From contig NW_006920422.1 in assembly GCF_000344685.1 (NCBI RefSeq), forward strand, positions 936,547 through 1,000,546: a stretch of DNA of 64,000 bases, read 5' to 3'. This document shows positions 1-12,270 of the stretch, in pieces. The DNA comes from Gloeophyllum trabeum ATCC 11539 (Eukaryota > Basidiomycota > Agaricomycetes > Gloeophyllales > Gloeophyllaceae). The stretch's first letter is position 1, and every line of letters starts with the position of its first letter. Under the pieces are notes generated by a model, which saw only the letters and a program-made list of their open reading frames with translations, had not been told where the DNA came from and did no database searches. Both the position numbers and the translations under genes were made by a program.

Positions 1-3000
1 GCATGTTCCCCTTCGTCCTGTGTGCTTCGTTAATGGTCTACCATGCTGACTATGCAGCAAATAAATACCCTGATGGTATCCTGCAGGTATCCCTAGGTAG
101 GTGCACGTTTATGAACATCTATATATTATTTTCTCCTATGCCACATCTCACACATGTATATATCCGCGCGGAATAGCATTGTAGACGTACCATACTCTGT
201 AATTAAGTTCTATGCGTACTTTAGAAATATAGTATGATTTATCTGGAATTTTATCGAATTTGACTGGACCCGTATACAACAGGCTGCCCCGCCGCCGCCA
301 CCAACGATGAGGAGAGCGGCGGGCGACAACCACCGTATCGTTCCGCGTCGCTCCGGCAACGCTCGGTCACCCTATATGTACGTTACAGGAACTAATATAT
401 ATTACAATTTTATTCCACTACAGTGACGCTGTGGCACACTGTCACTAACGACGTCGGGGAGGGCGGCTGCGCTCCGATTGCCTGATTAGGCAGGACCGGC
501 AAGCGCCGACGACGCCCGACCACATAGGCGGCGGCTTCAAGCAAGACTCTATATTATAGTACTAATACATAGTATACTAGTTGTAATAAGACAGCCGCGA
601 GCCCCGGTACGACCGCTGGTGTCACTCAGCGAGCAATTCTGAGCCTTGTTAGGCTTGACCGGAGGTCAGATGAGCCAGCCTAATTAGGCCTGGGACCTGG
701 GCTGTCTAGGTGAGAATGACGATGAGGGATCCGTAACACTGATCTAATACAACCATTACTAGTGTCCGGACTCTAATCGACGGGAGGTCTAGTCAGCGTT
801 TGGCAAGCATCTGACCGGTGAATACGCTGCGAGCTGGACAATAGCAAAGGGCTGTAAATAGACAAGAGGAGGATGTAGGTAGAAAGGAAGGGGGAGACGA
901 GCGGAGGCACTGGGGATGCGGTTTCTCCTCGCACCACACTCGCTTATATACCCATCCACCGCTGGGATTCCCCCAAAAATTCGCTATATCGAGTATCGTG
1001 ACTTGTCCGATCGCCAACGTCGCCGCACAGCAGGGGAGTGACGAAGATGTCACGTACGTACGCACCTTCGCGTACCGTGAGACGCGCGTTTCACCGTGTC
1101 CCTGGCCCAACGGCACAATTTCCTATGGCCCAGGGATTCGGTGAAGTGCGAACTTTGGAGAATGAGAGGAATCAGCCAGCAAACATACATACCTTCCACC
1201 GTCAATAGGCCAATATGTTGTACATTGACCCTCGTCTCAGACCATGACCACTGCTCGATAGACGCGAGCAGAGCTCTGTCTTGCAGAGAGAAACCCGATG
1301 AATAGTAAGTAGAGCTTACGAACTTCCCGAGAAGCACGCCGCCCAAGGTACCGCTGGAGGGAAAGTTTCATCAGCCGAATGCAACCCGAGACTTCACCTT
1401 CCCCAGCGCGCACTAGAAACACCGCTCAAACAAATTTCGAGCGGCTCCACTTCCGAGGGCCATTCAACCAGAAGAACGCCGTCGCGCGTCCCTGCAACGC
1501 AGCTAGAAACACGCCGGAGACGTCGCGATGGAGTGACGAGCGTGACCGATAGTCCCTGCCCGCACGATCACTCAATCGTTCGACGCTGTTAGCAGTTACG
1601 TTGGGCACTCCTACACGACCACCTTAGGAGCTACGTCCTCGTCCGTACGGGCCGCAGCGACCTCCCTAGTAGCCCAATAGTACCTGTATCTGTTAGCAGT
1701 AACTTGAACCTATGAAAGGCTGTTCAGACGAGAAATCGTAGAAATGAAGATTCACGCACGGATGTGAATACCAATACTGGGCTAATACAACCTCCGTTGC
1801 CGCAAGCTTCTGCCGCGCCACGGGAGCAAACTGACGCACCCGAAGATCTACAGCCCTAGGAAGCACAGAAAGCTCCCAATCGCCGTGAATGACAAGTGCG
1901 AGATTCCCGGAGAGGGTAACGTACCGCAAACAGCACCTTCCCATCGCTACGACATCTGCCCACGCTCTCGATCCATCGCCAGCGCTCCAGCGGTCCTACG
2001 GGGTAGGGGGGAGTGACTTCGAAGCGGACTGTCGTAGTGTAGTGTCGGACGTGTCGTAGTAACTAGTCGCTGTGGGTTGCAGGCGAGTCAATTCGGTCAG
2101 TACAGGACAGAGGCGATCGGACGGTAGACGGATGGAGTGAAACTGTCCGAATGGCGCAGACTCGGACGGTGCGCACCCACGTCCTTGTGGCCTCGTCTCG
2201 CTCTCGTTTGGGACATTCATGAATCGTTGGGGATTGCATCATATCCTCGCGTACTCGTATGTGATAGTGTATTATAACGAGGAATGCGTACGAATTTATG
2301 TTCCCAGTTTACATGTATCCTCTCCTTCACACCATGTCCGTATTCCCTCGTCCGCTGCTCTTCTGCCTGTCATCGGATATGTCATTGTACAAGGCTGGGA
2401 TGTCTTCTTGCATCACTTGGTCGATAATTCAGAAGATCGCGAGCGGTTAACAGGAGGAAGGGGGTCGTAGACAGGTAGGGTCACAGCGCCCGACTGACGA
2501 CACTAGGCATTCAGCAGCCTCGCTGCGCGTCGTAGAGAAAGGAGAAGCAGAGAAGAATGTATTTTAACATGTGTAGCAGCTTGAGATCATGGGTGCATCC
2601 AATATCAATACAAAGACGTCAATGTCGCATCTTGTCCCGCATCCCCTGGGCATCCGATCTTCCGACGTCGCTCTGATGCCAGAATATTGAAAACACGGGG
2701 AACGCGGGACAGCGAGATGGAGCAGAGAGTCGATGAGGGATGAATGAACGACAAGCGTGACGCGCCGGTGGCGAGAAGCTCAAGGTCGTGGTGGGAAAGC
2801 CGAAACATCGACAATCGCGGCGTCGATGCTCCTTGCGCGCGTACATACGCTCGACGCTCGTATGCATTCAGCCTCAGTCGGGCTCTTCCACTTACACATC
2901 CATGGATCCATTCGTTCATGCCATAGGCAGTGCACGACCACGGGTTCCATGTAACTTCAAGTTACAATCGAGCCTGCATGGCTGCGCCCATGCGTCAAAG

Positions 3001-4590
3001 TCTGATTTTGCCCACTTCCGCGAGGACGGTGCAATAGTCGAGCGCACAATATCGGAGCCATTCAGTGATCATGATTGCAGAGCTAATAGCAGACGCGCCA
3101 CTTACAGAGCTTGATCAGGTGTGTTCTATGAGTGACTCTGCCTCAACAGTTCTTCTGGAAATGATCGTAAGTGTTCTGCAAACTCTCTGAATATGTAGGA
3201 TCACACCTGATGTAAATGTTGATCTCACTGAGCCCATAAGGACTCACTAATAAGGTGCACGTTCTGAGCAAAGGCTAGCAGCGGTAGAGGCAGCACCGTA
3301 CTGGCCCGACCTGATTGCGACACATAGTGCAACTACGTATACTCCTACTTCACGGCTGACTACTGTACTCACTGCTAAGTGACTCTGGAAGACCTCGCAA
3401 TGCCATCAAGCATCTCAAGTGATCTGCCGTACTGATCGGAAATCGACCCTGCACGCCACTGAGGGAGTGCTTCCTCCACACCGGGATCAGATCAATCTGA
3501 GTGTTACTGAACTGTCACCAATAATGAAAAGTATTTTCTGCTTGCAGTGAGACCTTGAAGGAACAGCAGCTGTATTCTGAGCTATCTCAGTATCTACTAT
3601 TCACCTCATAGTGTTGGAAAGATGGAGTCTGTGCCAGATCCCAAGGGTAGCTAGCGGCAGGGCTGGACAAATGGACTTACATAATGTAACATGGAAGACA
3701 AAGGCAGTGCCCTGTCGCAGCACCATCACCATTGGATCGGTTGTGATTCAGCGGCAATTGTCCTGCAGCAGGGCAAGGTCCCCGTCTTTGGCAGGGAATG
3801 TGTTCCGGCACATCACTGGTGACTGTCACCATCACACTCCTCTTGTCAAGGTATAAAAGCTGATATGAACCTGGCACGTACTTCGTGGCCGCTCCTAGGC
3901 CGTCGTTATGCTCCTGCGAGCTACGAGTCCCTCACTGGCCCTCGCAGCGTTCCCTCTATGTGCCTGGCAAGGGCATGTGGGTATGTATGTAGAACACTGT
4001 TTGTAAGCGTTCTATTGCAGGCTCAATGAGAGATGTCTCACTTATCCATAATGACAGTACACAGAGCCGTCGATGTCAGGCCCTGAAACGGGCGTCAACG
4101 CCGCTGTAGCGTCTGCGAGGGGAGTCTACGAGCAAGATCCGCTGGAGATCGTGCCGAGTCGATGGAGAGATCGAGGCGAGTGGCGGTGTGGCGCCGCGTG
4201 ATTGGCCTGTGGGTCTGCTCATTCGTGTCGTGTGCGCTTGCTCACGCTCTGGACTAGGCCAGTATTGTACTTGGCAATCTTGCACTGGCAAGCTCCTCAT
4301 GACGATTGCCCGACAGCCACAACAGATATACGACGTTTAGAGAGCACGGAAGCATAGTGGGGTACGATGAGCACACTGGCACGGCGCGGTCAAGGGCAAT
4401 TCATTGTACGTGATCAGTGATAGTTCTCTCATGGCGGACTGACTTCTCATTGTCCAGAAAGGTCGGACCCACACGCGGTCGACGACGCACGCAATGCACG
4501 TCCTGCCCGTGGACTGAATAGTCGAATTCTCGTCATGACGTTGTCTACGCCGGAGCTCTCGTCTCGACGCCCAACTCGCAAGACTACCCG
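1..4590. other. Gene-poor stretch with no recognisable gene
   Basis: No reading frame here carries a domain or motif I recognise. All open frames are about 110 codons or shorter, occur on both strands, and do not join across convincing splice sites. A TATAAAAG box lies at about 3852-3859 with no gene I can attach to it. The stretch may be decayed mobile-element DNA, but I see no terminal repeats or transposase signature. Confidence 0.5.
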
Positions 4591-5775
4591 TTGCGCCGTT
4601 CGCACTTCAGGCCACCATTGGACGACGGTCATGCCTTACGCCCCCTGCACGGACTTCTAAGCGATCATGGCAACGAACCTCCGCCTCGAAATGCCTCGCG
4701 CTTTGTCCACGCGGCGAGATCCAAATCCTCGCCGGTGCGTTTTCGGTACCTCGGCAAGAGCCCATACCTGGCGCAGGCCTTCCAGCTTGTCCTCCTGCCT
4801 CGCTGGAAACGTCGAGGGCACACCCAGAATTATCTCCCCGATATCCTTCTGCGCCAGCGAGCTGCTTTGCGCGACTTTGGCTTTCAGGCGACATTCGACG
4901 CAAAAAAAAAATCGACGTCTTTTCACTCATCTCGCCGCTTCTCGAAGTCATCCAGACCTGCTTTGCGCCGGAATGCTTGTACTTCATCGTCGATCCTTAT
5001 CCGTGGACTCGTGGCGCTTTCGGCCCGTCGCACTCCTTTGGCAGTCTCTGGATCCAGCGGCGTGATGGAAATGGGTTGCAGTGCGGAGGGACAGGTACAT
5101 GAGATGAACAAGACACGTTCGGTACGATAATAAGGTGATTACACTCGCTATCATATCGCGTGTTAACACTAATGATCCCGTGCAGTTGTATTGCATCCAC
5201 GATTGCCCGGTTTGTCTCCTCGTCGACGCGAGGTACTGGATCTGTACGGCTGCGAACTCTCCACCCACCGAGGGCACCATAGGTACCCGCAGGACGTCGC
5301 TTATGCTGCAACTACAACCTCCCGGCAAGCATTGCATCACCCTCATGTATCCCTGCCACGCGTGCCAAGTCCCGCCGCCCATATCTATCGATTTCCGGTA
5401 TCTTTTAGTCACCCGCGCCGTCGACTGAAGTGCTCACCTTCCACGACCACTTCCTTTGCATGGTGACACAATCCCACTGTGCCTTAGGCTCCTGTCTTTG
5501 GGCGTCCGACATACCTCTACTCGACAGAGGATGTGTACACCTTCCTCGGCGGCGATGGATGCACATTTGGCTTCCCAGCGACTTACGCCTTTGCCCCAAC
5601 CCTCCTCCGCCCCGCCGCTCCCTCGCAGCCCATCGACGTGTGTGACAGCAAATTAGGTATGAGACATCAGCTTGTGTCAAACATCGACAAAGCTGTTGCA
5701 ACTGTCCTGACATATCTGAATATCGATCTGTCTGCCAAGCATCTCCGCCCGCGCCCGTCCCAGACATCAAAGTAA
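4591..5775 (+). pseudogene. Possible broken plus-strand gene, function unknown
   Basis: Three protein-like blocks lie on the plus strand. The first, at about 4830-5092, would read through only if the run of ten A at 4902-4911 had one more base (or two fewer); downstream it contains YFIVDPYPWTRGAFG. A GT-AG intron at about 5093-5185 then joins in phase to a block containing REVLDLYGCELS. A third block at about 5520-5650 contains EDVYTFLGGDG. I recognise no family. The minus strand across the same DNA also has protein-like stretches (VDEETNRAIVDAIQLHG near 5200), so even the strand is uncertain. It may be a decayed gene, or an intact one with a homopolymer error. Confidence 0.22.
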
Positions 5776-7340
5776 GGATGGATCGCGTTCCGGCAGTCAG
5801 CATGATTTGACATGAACTGCTGCTGTTCGACCTGCCGCCCGCGCAATGTGGGGACACATCGTCTCCCCCGGAGCTGCGTGGTTTCGACTTGAGCGGGTAG
5901 CTTTGGGTGGCTGTAACTCGGCTGGCTGCCACGACTGGCAAATGTCCCTTGTGGGTCTCGCGCTGGGTGTCTCGGTGTGGATGCTTCAAGTGCTTGGGTT
6001 TCGGTAATGTCTGCCACCCGCCCGAAGCTGTCTCTGGAGACCTGGTCGTCAAAGTAGGGACAGAAATGCGTCCCACGAGCGGCATTGGTTGGCGAGAGGG
6101 AACGGCAGCCGTTGCATATGATGTTCGCATTGATGTGTTTGGTGCCATTCCTCGCCGCCACTCGCCATCCTGTCTCGACATTCACAGCTTCCGATCGTCG
6201 GGGTCCGGGCCTCTGCTAGTGCCCCCTTTGCCGACTGTCTCCCTTGCTATCCTCGACGCTCGGAGGCCTGGTCGGCACAATAGGGACAGATATGCTTCCC
6301 GCAAGCAGTGTCTGTGCATTGTAAGCTCGCGTTCATGCATGTGTCATCCCCCGCCGCCGCAATCCTCTCTCGACACTGTTGCGCGTCCTCCGATCATGAG
6401 CGTCTGGGCTGCTGTCTCGTCCCTGACCTTGTCCCTTCCTCCCCTGGGCCTGGTCAGAAAAGCAGGGATGGAAACACTTCCCACGAGCGGCGCCGTTTGG
6501 CGTGTGTCCGGTGCATACAATGTCGGCGTTGTTCCTGGCCAGCGCCTTCCTACCTCGGCACTCGCGGCTTCCGATCATCAATGTCTGAATGGCTGGGTCC
6601 TTCCCCGATCGTCTCCCTTGCTACCCTCGTACGCCCACACCCCCCCGGTTGCCACAGTAGGGACAGAAATACTTCCCGCGAGCAGTGTGATCTAGCACAA
6701 GGGAGCAGTGTAGAAGGATGCATCGGTGGTGTTCCTTGCCGCCGCCTTCCTCGCTCCACCTTCGACCTGGTCAACAAAATAGGGACAGAAATGCTTCCCG
6801 TGAGCGGTGTCCGGTGCATACCAAGTTCTCGTATACGCATCTGTGTCATTCGTCGCCGCCGCAGTCCTGTCTCGACACTCGCAGCTTCGGATGAACAATG
6901 TCAGTATTTCGCTGACAGTCTCCCATCCTACCCTCGACGCTCGCACAGCCCTGGTCTGCAAAGTAGGGACAGAAATGTTTCCCGCGAGCAGCGTGATCTA
7001 GCACGAGGGAGCAGTGTAGAAGGATGCGTCGGTGTTGTTCCTCGCTGCCGCCTTCCTTGCTTGACCTTCGACCCGGTCAACAACATAGGGACAGAAACGC
7101 TTCCCGCGAGAGGTGTCCGGCGGGTCCTAAGGTCAGCGTTGTTCATCGCCATCGCCTTCCTGTCTCGGCACACTCTCGCGGTTCCAATGATCAAGTTGTC
7201 TCCCTGCCCCAACCTCGAGGCTTGCGCAGTGCCTCTTCATATCTCGCGGACTCTTCGCGTCTGGCGGCGAAGTTGCGAGTCCCTTGCTGACTTTTGACTA
7301 TTTTGATCCGGTCTGGTCCTCCGCCGATGTTGTCAACGTT
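5755..7340 (-). repeat. Degenerate tandem array of Cys-rich zinc-finger-like repeats
   Basis: A sequence close to AGGGACAGAAATGCTTCCCG recurs at about 6054, 6281, 6462, 6658, 6779, 6963 and 7085, with a weaker copy near 5770. Spacing is 120-220 bases. Blocks starting at 6658 and 6963 are about 305 bases apart and nearly identical over at least 150 bases, so a two-motif unit was duplicated recently. On the minus strand the core reads RGKHFCPY followed by F or C, often preceded 15-20 residues upstream by CxxC or CTGH. That resembles the second half of a LIM or zinc-ribbon finger. Stops and frame changes interrupt it, so I read it as a decayed repeat-protein gene or a minisatellite derived from one. 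A 329-codon plus-strand frame also crosses the array but has no domain. Confidence 0.5.
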
Positions 7341-7666
7341 GTTCCGCACAACCGCGCCCTCTCGATGCCTCGACTGTCAGTGCTACAATATCAACGGGAA
7401 TCGTGGAACGTCAGAGGCAGTCGCTCTGGGTACGTTGACCTATTTCCATCGCTGCATGTCTTTGCTAACACCCCTTTGTGCTCTCCAGCCTCGTCTGTAA
7501 CAACATCTTGGAGTGAGAGAGGGTGGCATATACGAAAGAGGTTGGCTGTCTTGTTCTGTTCCACTTGACACATGCTGACCTCGTCTGAAATTACATTCCA
7601 GACTCTAATCATACACTTGTAGTCTACATAGCATACATGACTTGTACCGTAGCTAGCGAAATAAAC

Positions 7667-7700
7667 GGGCGAGAGCAGGCTTTAGGGCCGGCTCTCGCCC
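7667..7700. repeat. 10-bp perfect inverted repeat (hairpin)
   Basis: GGGCGAGAGC at 7667-7676 is followed after 14 bases by its exact complement GCTCTCGCCC at 7691-7700. It could fold as a stable RNA hairpin. No gene on either side clearly uses it. A short minus-strand frame at 7682-7942 overlaps it, but I cannot assign that frame. Confidence 0.5.
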
Positions 7701-8222
7701 ATTGCAAGAAGTAGAACAGCAGGGGAAATCCTTACTCGAGGCGCCCATCTTTCTACCGTGGGAAAGCGGACTTGGCGGGGGGAGGGGCACCTCCCCATCC
7801 AAGTCCGCCAGAGAGACAACGAAACACGCACCTCCCCACCATCGATCTTCCCGCGGACCATCTCGAGGGCGAAGACGAGCAGGAGGATGACGGGGAGCCC
7901 GTCGTTGTCGTTGTCGGAGGCATCAGTCAACCTGGGGTGCATGGGCGTGTGCGAGGAGGAGGAAGGGGCGATGATAGCGGCGGGGAAGCAGAGTATGCTT
8001 ACTGCTTACTAGGATTGCGTTCCACCCAGCATTGGACACCGAGTAGACAAGAGATAGGCCAAGTAATCATCGAGAATAGGCTCGGCTGTGATTTGTGGGC
8101 GTCAGAGTCCACAGGTTGCGGTTGGACTTGCGTGTCAGGCAAGCGGTGATCGTGGCTTACGATATCCCATTTACGTCATAATCTTCCGCGGCTCGCTTCC
8201 CTCCACCTTCAACATCGTGCCC

Positions 8223-9842
8223 ATGCCGCCCACGCACATCGCCATCCTCGGCGGCGGGCTCACGGGGCTCTCCGCCGCCTTCCACCTCGCGCGCCGCTTC
8301 CCCTCCACGCCCATCACCCTCCTCGAGAAGGAACACCGTTTCGGCGGCTGGGTCCGCAGCGAGCGCGTTGAGGTCGCCGACGGGCAACGACGCAGAGAGA
8401 GTATGGTGTTGGAAGCGGGCCCACGGACGTTGCGGCCGCGGAGTATGGCTGTTTTGGAGCTGGTGCGTGGTTTCGACGCGCATATACCCTGCGTCCACTA
8501 CTAGAACGCGTATTGACCCCTCAAAGCCCAGATCCACCTCCTGGACCTGACCCCCGCCCTCCTCACCGTCCCGCTCACCGCCCCCGCCGCCCGCACGCGC
8601 TTCCTCCACCTCCCCCCGCGCCCGGGCCTCGTCCCCCTCCCCTCGTCCCCCCTCTCCCTCCCCTCCTCCCCGCTCGCCCCGCTCCTCCTCTCTGCCCTCC
8701 TCCGCGAGCCTTTCCGCGCTGCCAACCGACCAGATGGCGTGGAGGACGAGAGCGTCGACGCGTTTTTGAGCAGGCGGTTTGGGAGGGAGCTGGCGAGGGT
8801 GATGGGCAGCGCGCTCGTGCACGGGATCTACGCGGCCGACTCGCGCGTGCTGAGTGTGCGCGCGGCCTTCCCTGCGCTCTGGGATGCGGAGACGCAAGGG
8901 CGGGGGAGCGTTGTGCTCGGGATGCTGCGCCGGAAACAGGGCGAGGGCGAACAGGAAACCTATGAAACAGGAGAAGTGGAGGAAACGATGAAGGGCGTGT
9001 CGGTGTACACGTTCATAGAGGGCATGGAGACGCTCGTGCACGCGCTCCTGGGCGCGCTGAGGCAAAGGGAGAATGTGAGACTCGTGAGCGGCGAGCGGGC
9101 TACCGCGCTCTCGCTCGACCCAATATCTAAATCCATAACGGTACGCACCCCCCCCTCCTCTCCCTCTGATTCACCGAACCTACATCTCACCCAGATAACG
9201 ACCCCCACGCATACCCTCCACCCCTCCCACCTCGTCTCCGCGCTCCCGCTCCCCGCGCTCGCAGCCCTCCTCCCGCACGACCCGTCCCTCCGCCTCCCGC
9301 ACCTCACCGCGAACCCCTCCGCGTCCGTGACCGTCGTCAACCTCGTGTTCCCGCAGCGCGTGCACCCGGACGGGTTCGGGTACCTCGTCCCGCGCTCGTC
9401 GGGGGAGGAAGAGGTGAAGGGGGGAGGGGAAGGGAGGGTGCTCGGCACGGTGTTTGACTCGTGCGTCGGCGGCGTGCAGGACCGCGTGCTCGGGGACGAC
9501 ACCGGGGAGCGGTTCACGAAAGTTACCATGATGCTCCGCGCGCCCTCCCGCTCTTCCTCTCCTTCCCACTCGCCCTCCACCCAATCCCTCCTCCGCACCC
9601 TCACCACCCACCTCTCCCCCTCCCCCTCTCCCCTGCCCCAGCCGCTCCTCGTCCGCACGCACGCCCAAACCGAGTGCATACCCACGCCCACCGTCGGGCA
9701 TTTGGCTAGGATGGTAGAACTGAGAGAGGTGCTTGGGAAGGAGCCGTGGGGCGGACGGGTAGAAGTAGTCGGTGCAGGAGTGGGGGGTGTTAGTGTGGGG
9801 GACTGTGTGGCGGCGGGGCGGGCGGTTGGGAGGGCGTGGTAG
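8223..9842 (+). CDS. HEM14: Protoporphyrinogen oxidase
   Basis: Mitochondrial flavoenzyme that oxidises protoporphyrinogen IX to protoporphyrin IX, the penultimate step of heme synthesis. Exons 8223-8462, 8532-9140 and 9195-9842 give 498 residues. The second intron (54 nt) keeps frame and lacks a stop, so it could be retained. The start sits just before the FAD dinucleotide fold: ILGGGLTGLSAAFHLA at residues 8-23, then an acidic residue ending the second strand (LLEKEHRFGGWVRSE) and EAGPRTLRP, both typical of this family. The C-terminus carries VEVVGAGVGGVSVGDCVAAGR, split here as VEVVGAGVGG plus VSVGDCVAAGR, the last FAD-contacting motif. Length is near that of other fungal enzymes. Long antisense frames across this GC-rich gene are shadows. 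Confidence 0.93.
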
Positions 9843-10102
9843 GTTTATTGCAACCCGCACTGACTGGGCGGACCCTGTATATGGGAGCGTCGGCGCGTCG
9901 CGAGGCACGGACGAGCAGTTACTAGTCATGCGTGACTCCAGGCGCGCGTGGTGTGCGTTGAATCATAAGTACCTTACTTAGACCGCTTCGCCTAGTAGAT
10001 GCTGGTCGCAGGGATAATGGTAAATAATAGACGGGCACATACAGACATCTGCGGTGTTTTCGTTTTCGGCTGGGGTATCTAATGTATGCGCGTCTTCTCC
10101 CT
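9843..10102. other. Short intergenic stretch
   Basis: Between the HEM14 stop and the presumed 3' end of a convergent gene I see no coding signal, repeat or RNA gene. Confidence 0.5.
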
Positions 10103-11026
10103 CTATCGGTAATCAATATCTGAAGCTGCCATATCCCCTGATTTCCCAGAGGTCCTCGGGCTAGGGGAGATGTGGTTGGCATTGCCTCCTCCGTCCCAAA
10201 TCACTGCAGTACTGTACCGGCGCATAATAGTGTCCGCGGCAATACCCTGGCCCTCATATCTTCGTTTCCTATCAAGACCTCGCTCTTTGACACCTGTGCG
10301 CATCGGGTGATCAAAACTAAGGGTATCCGTAGGAGAAAGGACAAAATTCTCCAGGATCGCGTCGAGGCGGTGCATATGAATGTCGGACCCGGATAGATAG
10401 TTCGTAGAGCGTCCGACCAGTTCTGACGGTCGAAGCATAATCTCTGACGAAAAAACAAAGCCAACAAAAGAGGAAATGGCGTCTTACTGTCATGAATCTT
10501 TCATGCATCAAGTAAAGCGTCGATGCCGCGAGAGTCAAAGACGAGGTCTCGTTTTCCCATACGACCTCCGAGTTCCCGGGATCACGCCCGCCCACACGCC
10601 TAGCGGAGGCGATCGTATCCCAACCTCACCGGCGGCTTCTCGTAAAATATGAATCATGAGACGGTAGGCCTCCCGATTTTCTGCAGCTCCTGGGGATTTT
10701 CGTCGACATATCGAGCTCACCAATGGCGGCTAGGGTTAATGTGGCAGGTGGATCAGTAAGCCCAACTGATGCCGAACGTATGAGTTACGTACCACGCAAG
10801 CTGATCCACGACGGTCGGGGAGGTTGAAATGTCCCGACACCCTCCTGAATGATGCGTATCACTCCTGGAAGTAATACCTCACCTTCAAAGATCTCGCTCT
10901 TCAGCACTGCGAACCACAGCACCTGCCAAATCAGGCAACGCCAACCTTAACTTCACGTACCGTGCGCAACCCGAATGTGGCCATGGCCAGGCCGGGGACT
11001 CTAATAATACTGCCACGAACATTCAT
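10103..11026 (-). CDS. Unknown multi-exon gene with very short predicted introns
   Basis: Protein-like exons on the minus strand join in phase: 11026-10961 (MNVRGSIIRVPGLAMATFGL), 10922-10793 (LKSEIFEGEVLLPGVIRII) and a block from 10765 that leads into ENREAYRLMIHILREAAGEV near 10680. Further blocks (EVVWENETSSLTLAAS near 10540; LDAILENFVLSPTDTL near 10350) run to a stop at 10103-10105. Without splicing, each of the first exons ends at a stop. The implied introns are only 38, 27 and about 31 nt, which is short for basidiomycetes, so the model is tentative and the middle joins are unresolved. I recognise no family. It is divergent from the small membrane-protein gene at 11125, and the two may share a promoter. 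Confidence 0.33.
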
Positions 11027-11124
11027 GGGAACGTTGTCCTCTGTGAAAGGAAGACTGATATTTACAGCATGCTCAGCTCCCCCGCATTGCAGGGGCGCAC
11101 CGCGCACCTTCTCCAGCAGCCCCC

Positions 11125-11795
11125 ATGGCCACCGCGACAAGCACGCCCGCCTCCTCGCCTATCAAGTACACGCCCAAGACGTCCTCGTTCCTCTTCGGCG
11201 CGGTGCTGGTCTTCGTTGCAGTGTTTTTTGCCATTCTGGGATGTTTCATGGCGCCACGGCGGCTCCGCCGGCGTCAAAATGCTCTCACTATCACACCGGT
11301 GAGGCGGGCAACCAGAGACAGGACCGCAAAGGCTGCCACACTGGAGAAACGCGAGCCAGTGTTTGCAGAGGTGGCGGCGACTCCTTGTGCTGCTCCCAGC
11401 TGGCCCCAGATGATGGTACGTTGGGTTAGGGTGAGTCGTCGAATCACACTCATCGCATTTGTGTTCTGCGTTAGCCGCTCTCAGCCTACTTCATACGAGA
11501 GTCAGAGTCACGGCGGAACGCTGATCGAGAGCCACCTCAAGTAACTCCGGAGAGTCCCACCAGGCGACTTCGCACCAGTCTCCTTTCTCGATATTTTCGT
11601 CGGCGACGACCCGAAGCAGTGGAGAGCGGGGCGGTTGAGATGCAAGAAGCCGTGCCCGTGAAGGGCGTTGAGGTGGCCGTGCTGATAAAAATGCCTTCCC
11701 CTACGCTTGGTCAAACGCAACGAGCAAGACTCGCAGGAGAAATGGCACTTGGGCAGGCGCGGCTGCCCATTGATTGGAAGGGATGGCAGTCATGA
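11125..11795 (+). CDS. Small single-TM fungal membrane protein
   Basis: Exons 11125-11415 and 11475-11795 (59-nt intron, phase 0) give 203 residues. A hydrophobic span at about residues 20-43 (SFLFGAVLVFVAVFFAILGC) is followed by the basic stop-transfer APRRLRRRQ, so the short N-terminus should be outside or lumenal and the basic tail cytosolic. Near the C-terminus the motif VEVAVLIKMPSP is followed by a short acidic/Trp end (LPIDWKGW). I recall this layout from small uncharacterised mushroom membrane proteins, which is weak evidence. Function unknown. Confidence 0.7.
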
Positions 11796-12270
11796 CGGAA
11801 CGTAATGTCACTCACGGATAACGACCCTAGTGTTCTCATACATTGTACTTGTTAGACGACTGGGAGTATATCCTGGCCTGCGACTATGTTGATTAAGTTG
11901 CTTGATTAGCACGGCAAGCTGAGAACATGAAGATGCGGTTCCGTCTCACGCCTTCCACAGCATTGCGCCGCCTGATGTTTCACCGACATCCACCCAACGA
12001 ATAATCATATTGAATTCAGGTTCTACTGCAATGACAGAGAGCCTACTCTAGGCCGAGCCAGTCAGTGATGGTCGACATTTTATCAATCAAAGTTGAACGC
12101 AGCACCGCAACGCAACGACGAAATCGCAAGTCAATACGCCATGCCGGTGCACGGAGGAAGCACCAGGGTCGTCGCGTACCTGGCTGCTGAACGAAAAACA
12201 TACTGAGCATATATCGCACAAAATTTAACTGAAAGCATATCAAAGATGTCACTTGCGAACAGAAGTGCCA
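11796..12270. other. Intergenic stretch between convergent genes
   Basis: Holds the 3' flank of the small membrane gene and of the splicing-factor gene. No frame or RNA gene stands out. Confidence 0.5.

Noticed and set aside
6308..7297. 329-codon plus-strand frame over the repeat array
   Set aside because: Long only because the repeat period keeps stops out of that frame; no domain, start context or splice logic, and the Cys pattern appears on the minus strand instead.
8157..9065. 302-codon minus-strand frame (and a 243-codon one at 8960-9691) across HEM14
   Set aside because: Composition is Arg/Gly/Glu-rich as expected for the complement of a GC-rich coding exon, and it has no domain; HEM14 on the other strand is unambiguous.
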